From Toxoplasma gondii ME49 (taxonomy: Eukaryota; Apicomplexa; Conoidasida; Eucoccidiorida; Sarcocystidae): a stretch of 64,000 nucleotides of DNA. The position numbers and the translations under genes were made by a program. Shown piece after piece: positions 49,601-59,494 of the stretch. The notes beneath the pieces are model-generated. The model did no database searches, was not told where the DNA came from, and saw nothing but the letters and a program-made list of their open reading frames with translations. The DNA lies in assembly GCF_000006565.2 (NCBI RefSeq), contig NC_031477.1, forward strand, positions 4,677,137-4,741,136, written 5' to 3'. Each line of letters begins with the position of its first letter. Positions within the stretch are counted from its first letter, which is position 1.

Positions 49601-51314
49601 GAACTGCTCCAGCAAAAGCGAATGACGTCTGTTCAGAGTTTGTCCAAGCCACGTGCAGCTGCGCCATATCGTCGACAGCTGCTGCCGTTCCGTGTCCGTA
49701 CGCGGTTGACATTGGCAGGACCTCGACATAGTCCCGCAACTGGAGAGCCTCCCACAACGTTCGCGCACATTGCTATTGCCGTATTACGGAGCGAGGCGCA
49801 GTTCCTACGGTCCCTCTGGTACTGTGGAGAGGCGCAAGCGGTTGCGCAGCACGTCGCGCTGCGCATGGTCCGTCAGGGCGACCCATCGCCATCCCCGAAG
49901 GTACAACGATATTGGGAGCACACACAACAGGACTTTTTCAGGCGCCGCCTGCGCGTGCGGCAAGATCATGTGCGTCAACTCGAAGCTCGAGCACTCGCCC
50001 TGGAACAGGAACTTCAGAGCCTGCTCTCGGCTACACGCGGCCACGAGGCAGCTCCGTCGCGTGAGGCTGAATCGACTGGTGAGTCTCCACTGCCGCTGAA
50101 AGTGCAATTCGGGCCCGTACTGTCTGTACGCGTCTGCAGCGGAATCCCATGCGGTGGCAACAGACCGGTGGCGAATCGGGTTCTGGCGGACCGCACATCC
50201 AGCGCCAGCCGCTACTTGTGTGACGGCAGTCTGGGGCGACGAGGGGGACCGCGCATAGATGTGTCACCCTACGCCACAGTGCGTCGGCGGCTCGCGCGAT
50301 AAACCGTTGGTTCTGGCGCAAACCAGTTCTGGCAGCGTAGTGGAGATTCGATGGCACCAATATCAACCACCTCGAGACTATTTTGGAGGAACGAGGTATC
50401 ACCTCAGTGTTGTCGCACGTGTGCCTTCTTGTGTCGGGCAAGCGGTGACATCCTAGAACGAGATTGGCTGTTACCTTGTTCTGTGCCCGTCAGGGAAATC
50501 CTCCGAGACTCCCAAGTCTGGAAAAAGGAAAGCAAAAACCAAACACCTCTCTCAGACTCCGTCCGCGAGCGCCGGTGAAGGCACCTCGAGCGCCGGTGAA
50601 GGCACCTCGAGCGCCGGCGCCGCGAGCATGCCGAGATCGCTCTGGCTAACTCCAGTCGTCGCCCTCCCCCTACGAGCACCTCGACAGGGCCCGTGGTGGC
50701 CGGGTGCCGAAGCCCCTGTTGCAGGTCGGCAGGTCTCCCCAACTGCCGAACCACAGCCGAAGAGAGCTAGACGTTCCAGAGAAACGTCAGGTCGGTCGCC
50801 GCCAACGGCGTCTGGCCCTTCTGTGGGTACAGGAGGCCAGCTGCCAGCACAACTAGGCCCAGCATCCGCTGCGTCGGCTACACCTGCCGCTGAATCAGAC
50901 GGTGGGTCAAGTGAGACTGTACCAGCCCCGCCCAAAAAGCAAATGCTCCTCCAATTTCTAGCAACTCAAATCGCTGCAGGCACGCCATCGCCCCCCCCTC
51001 CAGTCCCAACGGTTCGGCCTCGTTCGCCGGCGTCAACAGCGTCTGCAGGGCCGCCTCTGGCCGCACGCCCCCACCCGTCGCTCCCCCAACCAGCAAGACA
51101 AGCTGAGCGGCCCGGGCGCGTCTCTAGCGACAGAGAGCCAAGGGCACTGCCGCTCAAGAAGCGCCCACTCCGCACCCCCCTTCCTCTCGTCCACTCCTCG
51201 CCTACCAGCACCACCCAGCACGAACGGGACCCGCCTGTGTCTGGAGCTCATACTACAGCAGGGACCGAGCCCTCATCTGGTGTTCAGCCACCACCTTCGG
51301 GCAAGCATACATGA
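46617..51314 (+). CDS. Tandem-array gene 2, secreted four-module Arg-rich protein (KRUF-type, tentative)
   Basis: Model exons are 46617-46950, 47280-47756, 48081-48413, 48782-49309, 49719-50078 and 50494-51314, giving 950 residues, all introns phase 1. Exon 1 gives a signal peptide and acidic/Ser-rich linker, with the donor at the conserved CCA|GTGAGC. Modules occupy residues about 112-270, 271-381, 382-557 and 558-677. The tail (678-950) is Pro/Ser/Arg-rich and ends at TGA after GKHT. The homologous acceptor of exon 3 in gene 1 (GGCAG) is GGCAC here, and a TGCAAG acceptor nine bases upstream keeps the frame. From intron 1 on, the gene is nearly identical to gene 3 except for short variable patches in exons 2-5. 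An alternative GTAAGC...TTTCAG intron (46749-46812) inside exon 1 would switch to a second open frame, and is noted as an uncertainty. Confidence 0.77.
50567..50608 (+). repeat. 21-bp tandem repeat in exon 6 of array gene 2
   Basis: Same two-unit repeat as in gene 1, encoding Ser-Ala-Gly-Glu-Gly-Thr-Ser. Confidence 0.9.
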
Positions 51315-51407
51315 GCAACCTCCGCGTCAGCGCGTGTAGCAGGTAGGGCCGCGTGTATACGTCCTTGCCTGTCGGGTCTCCGATGATATGGTCTGCCGCA
51401 CGCCAGA

Positions 51408-51427
51408 NNNNNNNNNNNNNNNNNNNN
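51408..51427. other. Assembly gap (20 N)
   Basis: Twenty ambiguous bases lie 94 bases after the stop codon of array gene 2. The real gap size is unknown. Confidence 0.98.
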
Positions 51428-52384
51428 GCACCTGCGGACAACGCTGTGCCACACCATACAGGGAAACGGAGGACTGGTATGGTGCGTCGGAGTTGCGCAT
51501 CACACGCAGAGGTTCGGCAGTGCCTACTGCAGACCTACTGACATCTCCTTCGTGTGGACGGCGCAAGGACTAGCTCTTCGGTTACTGTCCCACCGGAAGG
51601 CCATCTACTTCCCTACAGATCCCACTACGTTCTTTCCACGGGGCGGGTATTTCGCCTACCGTCACAGTTCTGTGCATTTCATTTGAGAGACGTCTTTCGC
51701 GGTCACGATCCAATGGCACCGAACCCTTTAGCCTACCGCCAGGTGGGGCACAGCTTCTGGAACCGCCAAACGGGTATCCGCTGCTCACGGCACCTGCCCA
51801 TCCAAAAAGAATTCCTCCCGCCTGACCACATCACAGGTTCCCGGTCTGTGAAGTATCCATCCCCGTTTAAGACCGACGGACTTGCACTGGTTTCCTGAGT
51901 TGAAGAAGACCCATGATTAGAGGCAATCCCGCACATCCGTGACGCCCTCAAGGCGAGCAGCATTTTGGGTCTCGCACGTTTCTCCGATTCGACGTACCAG
52001 CCCATCCTCGATCTCGATTCATGTGCATCGAGCGTACACATCTCCACGGCTAGATCACGAGAAACGTCCACTTTCGGCCGTGCTCGGTGGCGCATTGCGA
52101 AGGGAAGCGCACTTGCCGAGTGTCGTGCTAGCAACATAACAGCGTGCATGATTCACAGACCTGCACAACATCCAGAGTCCAACCATGCATGCAGTGCATG
52201 GACAGCGAGCCTCTCCACTAGGTCCTTCTCATATTTGACTACTCCGTGGAGTGGACTTCCTTTCTCAGTGAACGACATGTAAGGCGAGATGTGTCAGTTG
52301 GCTGCCTTGGAGCTCGCCACAAGCGACGGTGCGCCCGCCGGCCAGTCTCAGCCGTGCAACTCCTGGAGTGTGTTGACGAAGAAC
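51428..52384 (+). repeat. Conserved 3' flank of array unit 2
   Basis: This block of about 950 bases recurs at 58578-59494 and is missing after gene 1. It holds open frames, for example 51554-51898, whose 114-codon translation differs from the copy at 58665-59009 at only a few residues. A second frame ends in a Tyr/Arg/His-rich stretch at about 51685. Without a start signal or domain it may be a 3' untranslated region, a further exon or a gene remnant. Confidence 0.6.
52186..52192. promoter_or_regulatory. TGCATGC motif
   Basis: An exact TGCATGC sits in a palindromic context next to a second GTGCATGG. TGCATGC is a known promoter element class in Toxoplasma, bound by AP2-type factors. It is about 1.5 kb before the start of array gene 3, so a role there is only possible. 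Confidence 0.3.
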
Positions 52385-53691
52385 ATACCAAACAGCTGCG
52401 TTATATACCGCCACCAGTTGAACACGAGAGACTCGAGGCTTGCGATGAGCGGAGGGGAACTGTGTGCGGGGAGCGCGATCCACGGCATGTCTTTGACTGT
52501 GGAGGTGCTTGGTGAAAAAAATCGCTTCGAGTATACAGCGCGAAACAGTACCCCTGGCACAATCGCACAGGCACGGTACGAAACATGGGTTAATCGCATC
52601 CGCGGTCGATGCAAACACAGTTGCTCCTTTTTTGTAGGACTTTGGCACGCATCCATGTTAGCCGCAAACACAGTAGTTGCTCCTTTAACGTAGAACCGCC
52701 GCGGCACCCTGATTTGCCACATACGTCTGCTTGACAGCTACCCATTCAGTACAGACTGCCAGGACTGTGCTAGACACAGGGAGGTGACTCCGTAAACCAA
52801 ACCCTGTCGACGGGATCTAGTTCGGTTGGGAAGTATGGCACTGTCCTCAGCTCGGCACAAAGTGCCACCGTAAGGCAGTGCAGCACTGGTCGCCAATCGC
52901 TCTTGCGGTTTTGCAGCAGACAGGGCCATGGCTAGGCGCACTCCCATCCGCGTACTGCTGCTACCCAAACTGCTCGTCCACCCCACCATTATGGAATCTC
53001 TACACCACGTAGACGTTCCTGTGACTGGTATATGGTTGAATGGTTGAATGCCAGTGTGGCATGCGGCTCATATGAGTGGCAATTATAAAGACAAGGGTAA
53101 CATTGTTTTCTACGACCGGGTGCGGACCACCGGGGCGCTTCCAAACCTAAATCGACCCGAACTCGTCCCGTTCAGGGTCTTACGCCGTCCTATGTAGCCA
53201 AGGAACGCTCCTCCCTTCACCCCTCCGAAAATGCGCAGTGTCTCCGCAGCGGCAGCATCGCACCGATGGAACGTCAACGGCCTCGCCTGCGTCGGTCTTC
53301 CTCGGGGTCGCCGCGCTGCTGCGCAGTCTCAAGCAAGACGGTCGCTCCTATACCACCTGCCACATCCACGTCCACACTCCTTCCCGTTGTGACATGACTC
53401 TCGTTACAGCCAAGGTCGATGAGCAGTGTCCACATTCGTTTTATTATATAGTTTATCCCATATCCTGTGTTCATTGAAGAGGAACAGGCTCACTTTCGAT
53501 CACTAAGAGCCTTGGCCGCTAGCCTTGCTTTTCGGCATGGACCTGTGTTCTGCACTACGATTATGCTGGTTTTTGTCTTTGTCTTTTCCTGTCACCTCGT
53601 GTTGCGTGGAACCGCACGCTCAGCTCCCCGCACTGCTAGCCTTGCAACTGAGCTGCTATGTTCTTTTTGACAGAAATGCCGATGCAAGCAA
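52385..53691. other. Spacer upstream of array gene 3
   Basis: Unique sequence between the end of repeat block 2 and the ATG of gene 3. No supported gene. It should include the promoter of gene 3. Short internal echoes of TTGCTCCTTT occur near 52620 and 52677. Confidence 0.45.
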
Positions 53692-56600
53692 ATGGTGGCC
53701 CGGCTCGCTGTCGTAGGAGTCGCCCTCGTGGCAGTCACCTTCCCCTTGCCGCAAAACATCCAAGTTCCGCTGAGGCCCGGGCGGACCCCCGTCACTTGGA
53801 TTCTCACCCGTCACTTGTGCTCGGCGCTCGTCGCCTTTCGACAGATCACCGGCCCTTTTCTCCGTGCTCACGCGGCCCACACTCCACACGACGATCAGGA
53901 CCCCCCCCGTGATAGTCGTCGTCACCAGCGTGGTCATACGCCGAGGCAAGGGCAAGAAGAAGAAGAATTGCTTGCCGCCAGCTCATCCAAGGCGACTGGG
54001 ACTCATGACCCCTCACACGCAACTGAAGCAGCAGCCCCCGTACCGGCGGAAAGCACAGCCAGTCCCACGTCCCAACCGTGTGAACCCAGTGAGCTGCATA
54101 AGACACTTTGTATCCCAGACAGCCTGAGTAGCAAGCAACTGGATCGCTCACAGTTCAAGCGACCATAACCTAACCCGTCCCTGTAGTCATTTTGCAGGAC
54201 GTAACGGCGACCCTTTCCCTGCCGCAGATCGCTGTTCCGACAGTGCCCGCATCACATCGCAGCTGGTCGACACCCAGCGACTGATATGCCGTCCGTCGGG
54301 AATGACGCTAGCGTGTGATGCTGAAGAGATGTTGGATATACCGTCTGCACGGATGCCCTGCTATGATCCGTAACAGGTGCTGCTGTGGTGGTTATCAGGC
54401 AGCCAGCCCCAACGCGGCAGATCCGCCACGAGACGGAAGAGGGGCTCTGCGGCGGAAGCGTCTGAACCGGGGCAACTTGGAGTCGCCCGTACAGTTACTC
54501 TTGCTGGCGTGGGCGAGGTCACATATGGCGAGCTTGCGATTACACAACTGAGGCGCCAGGCGGCCGCGTTACGGGAGGAATGGGGGAGTGAGGCTGACTT
54601 CGTGAGACAGAAAGTTGGACGGCTCATCGTTAGTCAGTCAGCTCCTCCTACTCAGGAGCAGATCAGGATGTGGTCCAAGTGGGCGCAATCCAGGTTTCGA
54701 GTGCGCGGCCAGGCACGCGTGCGCGAGGCGGAGCAGCTGGAGCGTTTGGCAAGCGAGATACTGGCGACACTGGAAAAAGCTGGTGCTCATCTACGACTGC
54801 CAGGAAGTCCCAGTTCGCCGCGACCAGGAACGACTGAACAAGCCTCCAGAACAGACAGCGACGGAGGCGCATCAGGTAACGCGTTTCTGTAGGACGAGTA
54901 AATGTCCATTCGAAGTGACAACAAATGCATAGCAAGGCCTCGCTAACTTTAGACATTCTTGACCACGCTGTTGAAGAATTAGAGAACTGACACGGCTCTC
55001 CATTGCAATTGGTGACTGTTCGCGGGACCCGAGCCTGCGCAGTTGCTTGAACACAGAGAGCATATAGATGGGGCTGCATTCAGCCGCGCGGTCATCAATG
55101 TGTTGACATGAAGCAGTGCATGCCAGTCGGAACCTCCTCAGGAGTATGTCGGCCGCAAGCCGTATCCCTTTTCGGTTGTGAGTTTTGGTCTTCTGCAAGG
55201 TACGGCACGCGGCAGTCCACCCCCTCCTACAAGCACAAACGATTATTGCAGGACCGGCATTCAGCAACTGCGGAATCAAGCGGCGGTTATGAGGCACACA
55301 TACAGTAGTAAAGACGCCTTCGTTGCGCGACAAGTTGCAGCACGGATGGCGCGGAGTGAGAACCTATATCCGCCCGAGTGCGTCGTTCGTGAGTGGCGAT
55401 ATCAAGCAACGCAACACTTCAGTAGGCGAGCGACACTCCGGATGGACGAAGCAGCAGCGCTAGAGGCCAGGGCGACGGCGTGGGAGAACAGACTGACCGC
55501 AGGCGCCCTCACGCAGGACGACCCCTGCGAAGGTACCTCGGGTGTCACACAGCCATCTGAACGAGCACCGAAACCACAGCGTACACCAGGCCGTCCAGGT
55601 GCGCTCGTCTTCCTGAATGAATCAAGGCGTCAGTGCGACCCCGATACAAGCAGTCTTCGAAACCGGTGTCCGGCCGTTGCTCAGGCATTTCGTCTATCCC
55701 GTTGGCGCTAGCGGTTCTAGAACCGGGGAAGCTGGTGTTTCGCCGTGTTCGACGCCTCGCTCATGTCGAGCTGTTCTGAATGTCGGCCGGAATAGATAGA
55801 GAGCGACTACGTCACATGTGTTAGAGTGGATCTCGCCACGTCATGCGGGCACGTAGAGGTCCTAGACGTCCCCGGATGTAAGAGGTGTTTATGTTCGCAG
55901 GCGACCCCCGACGCCACCGTCAGAAACGCCAGGTGCCAGTAGAGGCCACGTCCACCGCCGCCTCGAGTGACCCATCTGTGAGCAGTTCTCCTACCGCTGC
56001 CGAGACGAGGGGCTCACTAGCTGGAACACTGCTTGGCAGTACTGTTGAGCTGGAGGGCATTGGCAAGGTGCCTTACGTTCAACTTGCCATAGATGCTCTA
56101 TCTCGTCGAGCTGCTTATTTGAAAAGCATATGGGAGAGCAGTGATCAGTACGTTAGGCTTAAGATAGCCGAACAAATGGTGCAGCATAACGTGCGATATC
56201 CGGCGGCTGATCAACTCCGCACTTGGATCCGCGCCGCACGAAAGCTCTACGACAACCGCAAGGGCGTTCGCACTCAAGAAGCTGCCGAGTTGATGAATCT
56301 GGCCGATGATCTAACGACGAGGGCTGCCGCAGCAGGCATCCCGCTACGAAGCTCCCAGGAACGCACTGCGCAGGCAGCGAAATCTGGTGAACACCTTCCA
56401 TCTGCGCAGGGCGAAGGACCCTCAGTCGGTGAGCTCATCAAGCCGAGACAGTGCAATGTCACAACCTATTTCTCGTACTGATTTATATTTTTTAGAACAA
56501 AATTATTTTAATAGAAACTATATATCCGTAATATTTTAACTTTAATAATACATATAAAAATCGAAATGTAATTTGTACACCTCGTACAGGACTGGGGCTC

Positions 56601-58508
56601 GCCGACGCTCTTATTGGGGGTTGCCGAATTGGTGCCAACAAGGAGCACTCCCATAATGGAGGCCCGCGCCATCACGGCTCGTGACACCTCCGCAAGTGTA
56701 TTGTTCTTTTGTCCAAGCAATCCTTGCCCAAACGCCCAAACTCACATTAGCCTTCGTCTCACTCGCTTGCGCCACCGTCCTGTTAGTGACCCACAAAAAA
56801 CGGAGTCGTTTGCCTCAGCATCATATTGGAACTGCTCCAGCAAAAGCGAATGACGTCTGTTCAGAGTTTGTCCAAGCCATGTGCAGCTGCGCCATATCGT
56901 CGACAGCTGCTGCCGCTCCGTGTCCGTACGCTGTTGACATTGGCAGGACCTCGACATAGTACCGCAACTGGAGAGCCTCCCACAACGTTCGCGCACCTTG
57001 CCATTGCCGTATTACGGAGCCAGGCGCAATTCCTACGGTCCCTCTGGTACTGTGGAGAGGCGCACGCGGTTGCGCAGCACCTCGCGTTGCGCATGGTCCG
57101 TCAGGGCGACCCATCGCCACCCCCGAAGGTACAACGGTATTGGGAGCACACCCGACGAGAATGCTATAGACGCCATTTGCGCGAGAGGCAAGAACATGTG
57201 CGTCAACTCGAAGCTCGAGCACTCGCCCTGGAACAGGAACTTCAGAGCCTGCTCTCGGCTACACGCGGCCACGAGGCAGCTCCGTCGCGTGAGGCTGAAT
57301 CGACTGGTGAGTCTCCACTGCCGCCGAGGGTGCAATTCGGGCCCGTACTGTCTGTACGCGTCTGCAGCGGAATCCCATGCGGTGGCAACAGACCGGTGGC
57401 GAATCGGGTTCTGGCGGACCGCACATCCAGCGCCAGCCGCTACTTGTGTGACGGCAGTCTGGGGCGACGAGGGGGACCGCGCATAGATGTGTCACCCTAC
57501 GCCACAGTGCGTCGGCGGCTCGCGCGATAAACCGTTGGTTCTGGCGCAAACCAGTTCTGGCAGCGTAGTGGAGATTCGATGGCACCAATATCAACCACCT
57601 CGAGACTATTTTGGAGGAACGAGGTATCACCTCAGTGTTGTCGCACGTGTGCCTTCTTGTGTCGGGCAAGCGGTGACATCCTAGAACAAGATTGGCTGTT
57701 ACCTTGTTCTGCGCCCGTCAGGGAAATCCTCCGAGACTCCCAAGTCTGGAAAAAGGAAAGCAAAAACCAAACACCTCTCTCAGACTCCGTCCGCGAGCGC
57801 CGGTGAAGGCACCTCGAGCGCCGGTGAAGGCACCTCGAGCGCCGGCGCCGCGAGCATGCCGAGATCGCTCTGGCTAACTCCAGTCGTCGCCCTCCCCCTA
57901 CGAGCACCTCGACAGGGCCCGTGGTGGCCGGGTGCCGAAGCCCCTGTTGCAGGTCGGCAGGTCTCCCCAACTGACGAACCACAGCCGAAGAGAGCTAGAC
58001 GTTCCAGAGAAACGTCAGGTCGGTCGCCGCCAACGGCGTCCGGCCCTTCTGTGGGTACAGGAGGCCAGCTGCCAGCACAACTAGGCCCAGCATCCGCTGC
58101 GTCGGCTACACCTGCCGCTGAATCAGACGGTGGGTCAAGTGAGACTGTACCAGCCGCGCCCAAAAAGCGAATGCTCCTCCAATTTCTAGCAACTCAAATC
58201 GCTGCAGGCACGCCATCGCCCCCCCATCCAGTCCCAACGGTTCGGCCTCGTTCGCCGGCGTCAACAGCGTCTGCAGGGCCGCCTCTGGCCGCACGCCCCC
58301 ACCCGTCGCTCCCCCAACCAGCAAGACAAGCCGAGCGGCCCGGGCGCGTCTCTAGCGACAGAGAGCCAAGGGCACTGCCGCTCAAGAAGCGCCCACTCCG
58401 CACCCCCCTTCATCTCGTCCACTCCTCGCCTACCAGCACCACCCAGCACGAAAGGGGCCCGCCTGGTCTGGAGCTCACACTACAGCAGGGACCGAGCCCT
58501 CATCTGGT
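53692..58508 (+). CDS. Tandem-array gene 3, secreted four-module Arg-rich protein (KRUF-type, tentative; 3' end interrupted)
   Basis: Model exons are 53692-54088, 54399-54875, 55200-55532, 55901-56428, 56947-57306 and 57722 to the gap. All junctions are GT-AG and phase 1, as in gene 2. Exon 1 is longer than in its sisters (132 codons plus one base), with a signal peptide and a Glu/Ser/Pro-rich linker. Introns, exon edges and the tail nearly match gene 2. Clear patches of change sit in exon 2 (54656-54690), exon 4 (56094-56289) and exon 5 (near 57152-57195). Intron 4 contains the AT-rich insertion at 56479-56580. Near 58465 one base is missing relative to genes 1 and 2 (CCTGGTCTGG for CCTGTGTCTGG), shifting the frame 44 bases before the gap. 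With a gap alongside, this could be a sequencing error or a real truncation of the tail. Confidence 0.72.
56479..56580. other. 102-bp AT-rich insertion in intron 4 of array gene 3 (organelle-like DNA)
   Basis: About 86% A+T in a region otherwise near 55-60% G+C. The sister gene 2 lacks it. The exact 7-base direct repeat CTCGTAC borders it at 56472-56478 and 56581-56587. Intron 4 is 518 bases here and 409 in gene 2; the difference of 109 equals 102 plus 7. There are no terminal inverted repeats and no ORF. The base composition fits apicoplast DNA better than the moderately AT-rich coccidian mitochondrial DNA, but the source is not proven. Confidence 0.75.
57795..57836 (+). repeat. 21-bp tandem repeat in exon 6 of array gene 3
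   Basis: Same two-unit repeat as in genes 1 and 2. Confidence 0.9.
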
Positions 58509-58577
58509 NNNNNNNNNNNNNNNNNNNNNNNNNNNNNNNNNNNNNNNNNNNNNNNNNNNNNNNNNNNNNNNNNNNNN
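58509..58577. other. Assembly gap (69 N)
   Basis: Sixty-nine ambiguous bases interrupt the last codons of array gene 3. The position is close to that of the gap after gene 2, which suggests a shared assembly difficulty. Confidence 0.98.
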
Positions 58578-59494
58578 ACGGAGGATGGTATGGTGCGTCG
58601 GAGTTGCGCATCACACGCAGAGGTTCGGCAGTGCCTACTGCAGACCTACTGACATCTCCTTCGTGTGGACGGCGCAAGGACTAGCTCTTCGGTTACTGTC
58701 CCACCGAAAGGGCATCTACCTCCCTACAGATCCCACTACGTTCTTTCAACGGGGCGGGTATTTCGCCTACCGTCACAGTTCTGTGCATTTCATTTGAGAG
58801 ACGTCTTTCGCGGTCACGATCCAATGGCACCGACCCCTTTAGCCTACCGCCAGGTGGGGCACAGCTTCTGGAACCGCCAAACGGGTATCCGCTGCTCACG
58901 GCACCTGCCCATCCAAAAAGAATTCCTCCCGCCTGACCACATCACAGGTTCCCAGTCTGTGAAGTATCCGTCACCGTTTACAACAGACGGGCTGGCATTG
59001 GTTTCCTGAGTTGAAGAAGACCCATGATTAGAGGCAATCCCGCACATCCGTGACGCCCTCAAGGCGAGCAGCATTTTGGGTCTCGCACGTTTCTCCGATT
59101 CGTCGTACCAGCCCATCCTGATCTCGATTCATGTGCATCGAGCGTACACATCTCCACGGCTAGATCACGAGAAACGTCCACTTTCGGCCGTGCTCGGGTG
59201 GCGCATTGCGAAGGGAAGCGCACTTGCCGAGTGTCGTGCTAACTACATGACAGCGTGCATGATTCACAGACCTGCACAACATCCAGAGTCCAACCATGCA
59301 TGCAGTGCATGGACAGCGAGCCTCTCCACTAGGTCCTTCTCATATTTGACTACTCCGTGGAGTGGACTTCCTTTCTCAGTGAACGACCTGTAAGGCGAGA
59401 TGTGTCAGTTGGCTGCCTTGGAGCTCGCCACAAGCGACGGTGCGCCCGCCGGCCAGTCTCAGTCGTGCAACTCCTGGAGTGTGTTGACGAAGAA
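58578..59494 (+). repeat. Conserved 3' flank of array unit 3
   Basis: Partner of 51428-52384, with the same open frames (58665-59009) and few differences. In this copy the frame from gene 3 runs across the gap to a stop at 58797. That could be an accident of gap length or a hint that the tail coding region extends further. Confidence 0.6.
59297..59303. promoter_or_regulatory. TGCATGC motif
   Basis: Copy of the motif at 52186-52192, carried along in the duplicated 3' flank. Confidence 0.3.

Larger units (their letters stand above)
47110..52384 (+). repeat. Homogenised repeat block of array unit 2
   Basis: This 5.3-kb block matches 54229-59494 closely, in exons, introns and 3' flank alike. 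It starts within intron 1 and ends abruptly after GTGTTGACGAAGAAC at about 52384. Exon 1 and the promoter lie outside the near-identical part. Confidence 0.8.
54229..59494 (+). repeat. Homogenised repeat block of array unit 3
   Basis: Near-identical partner of 47110-52384. It diverges from it to the right at about 59494, where unit 2 continues with ATACCAAACAG and unit 3 with GGACGTTCC. Confidence 0.8.

Noticed and set aside
56479..56580. Transposon interpretation of the AT-rich insertion
   Set aside because: No terminal inverted repeats, no ORF and only one copy in the window; kept as organelle-like DNA instead.
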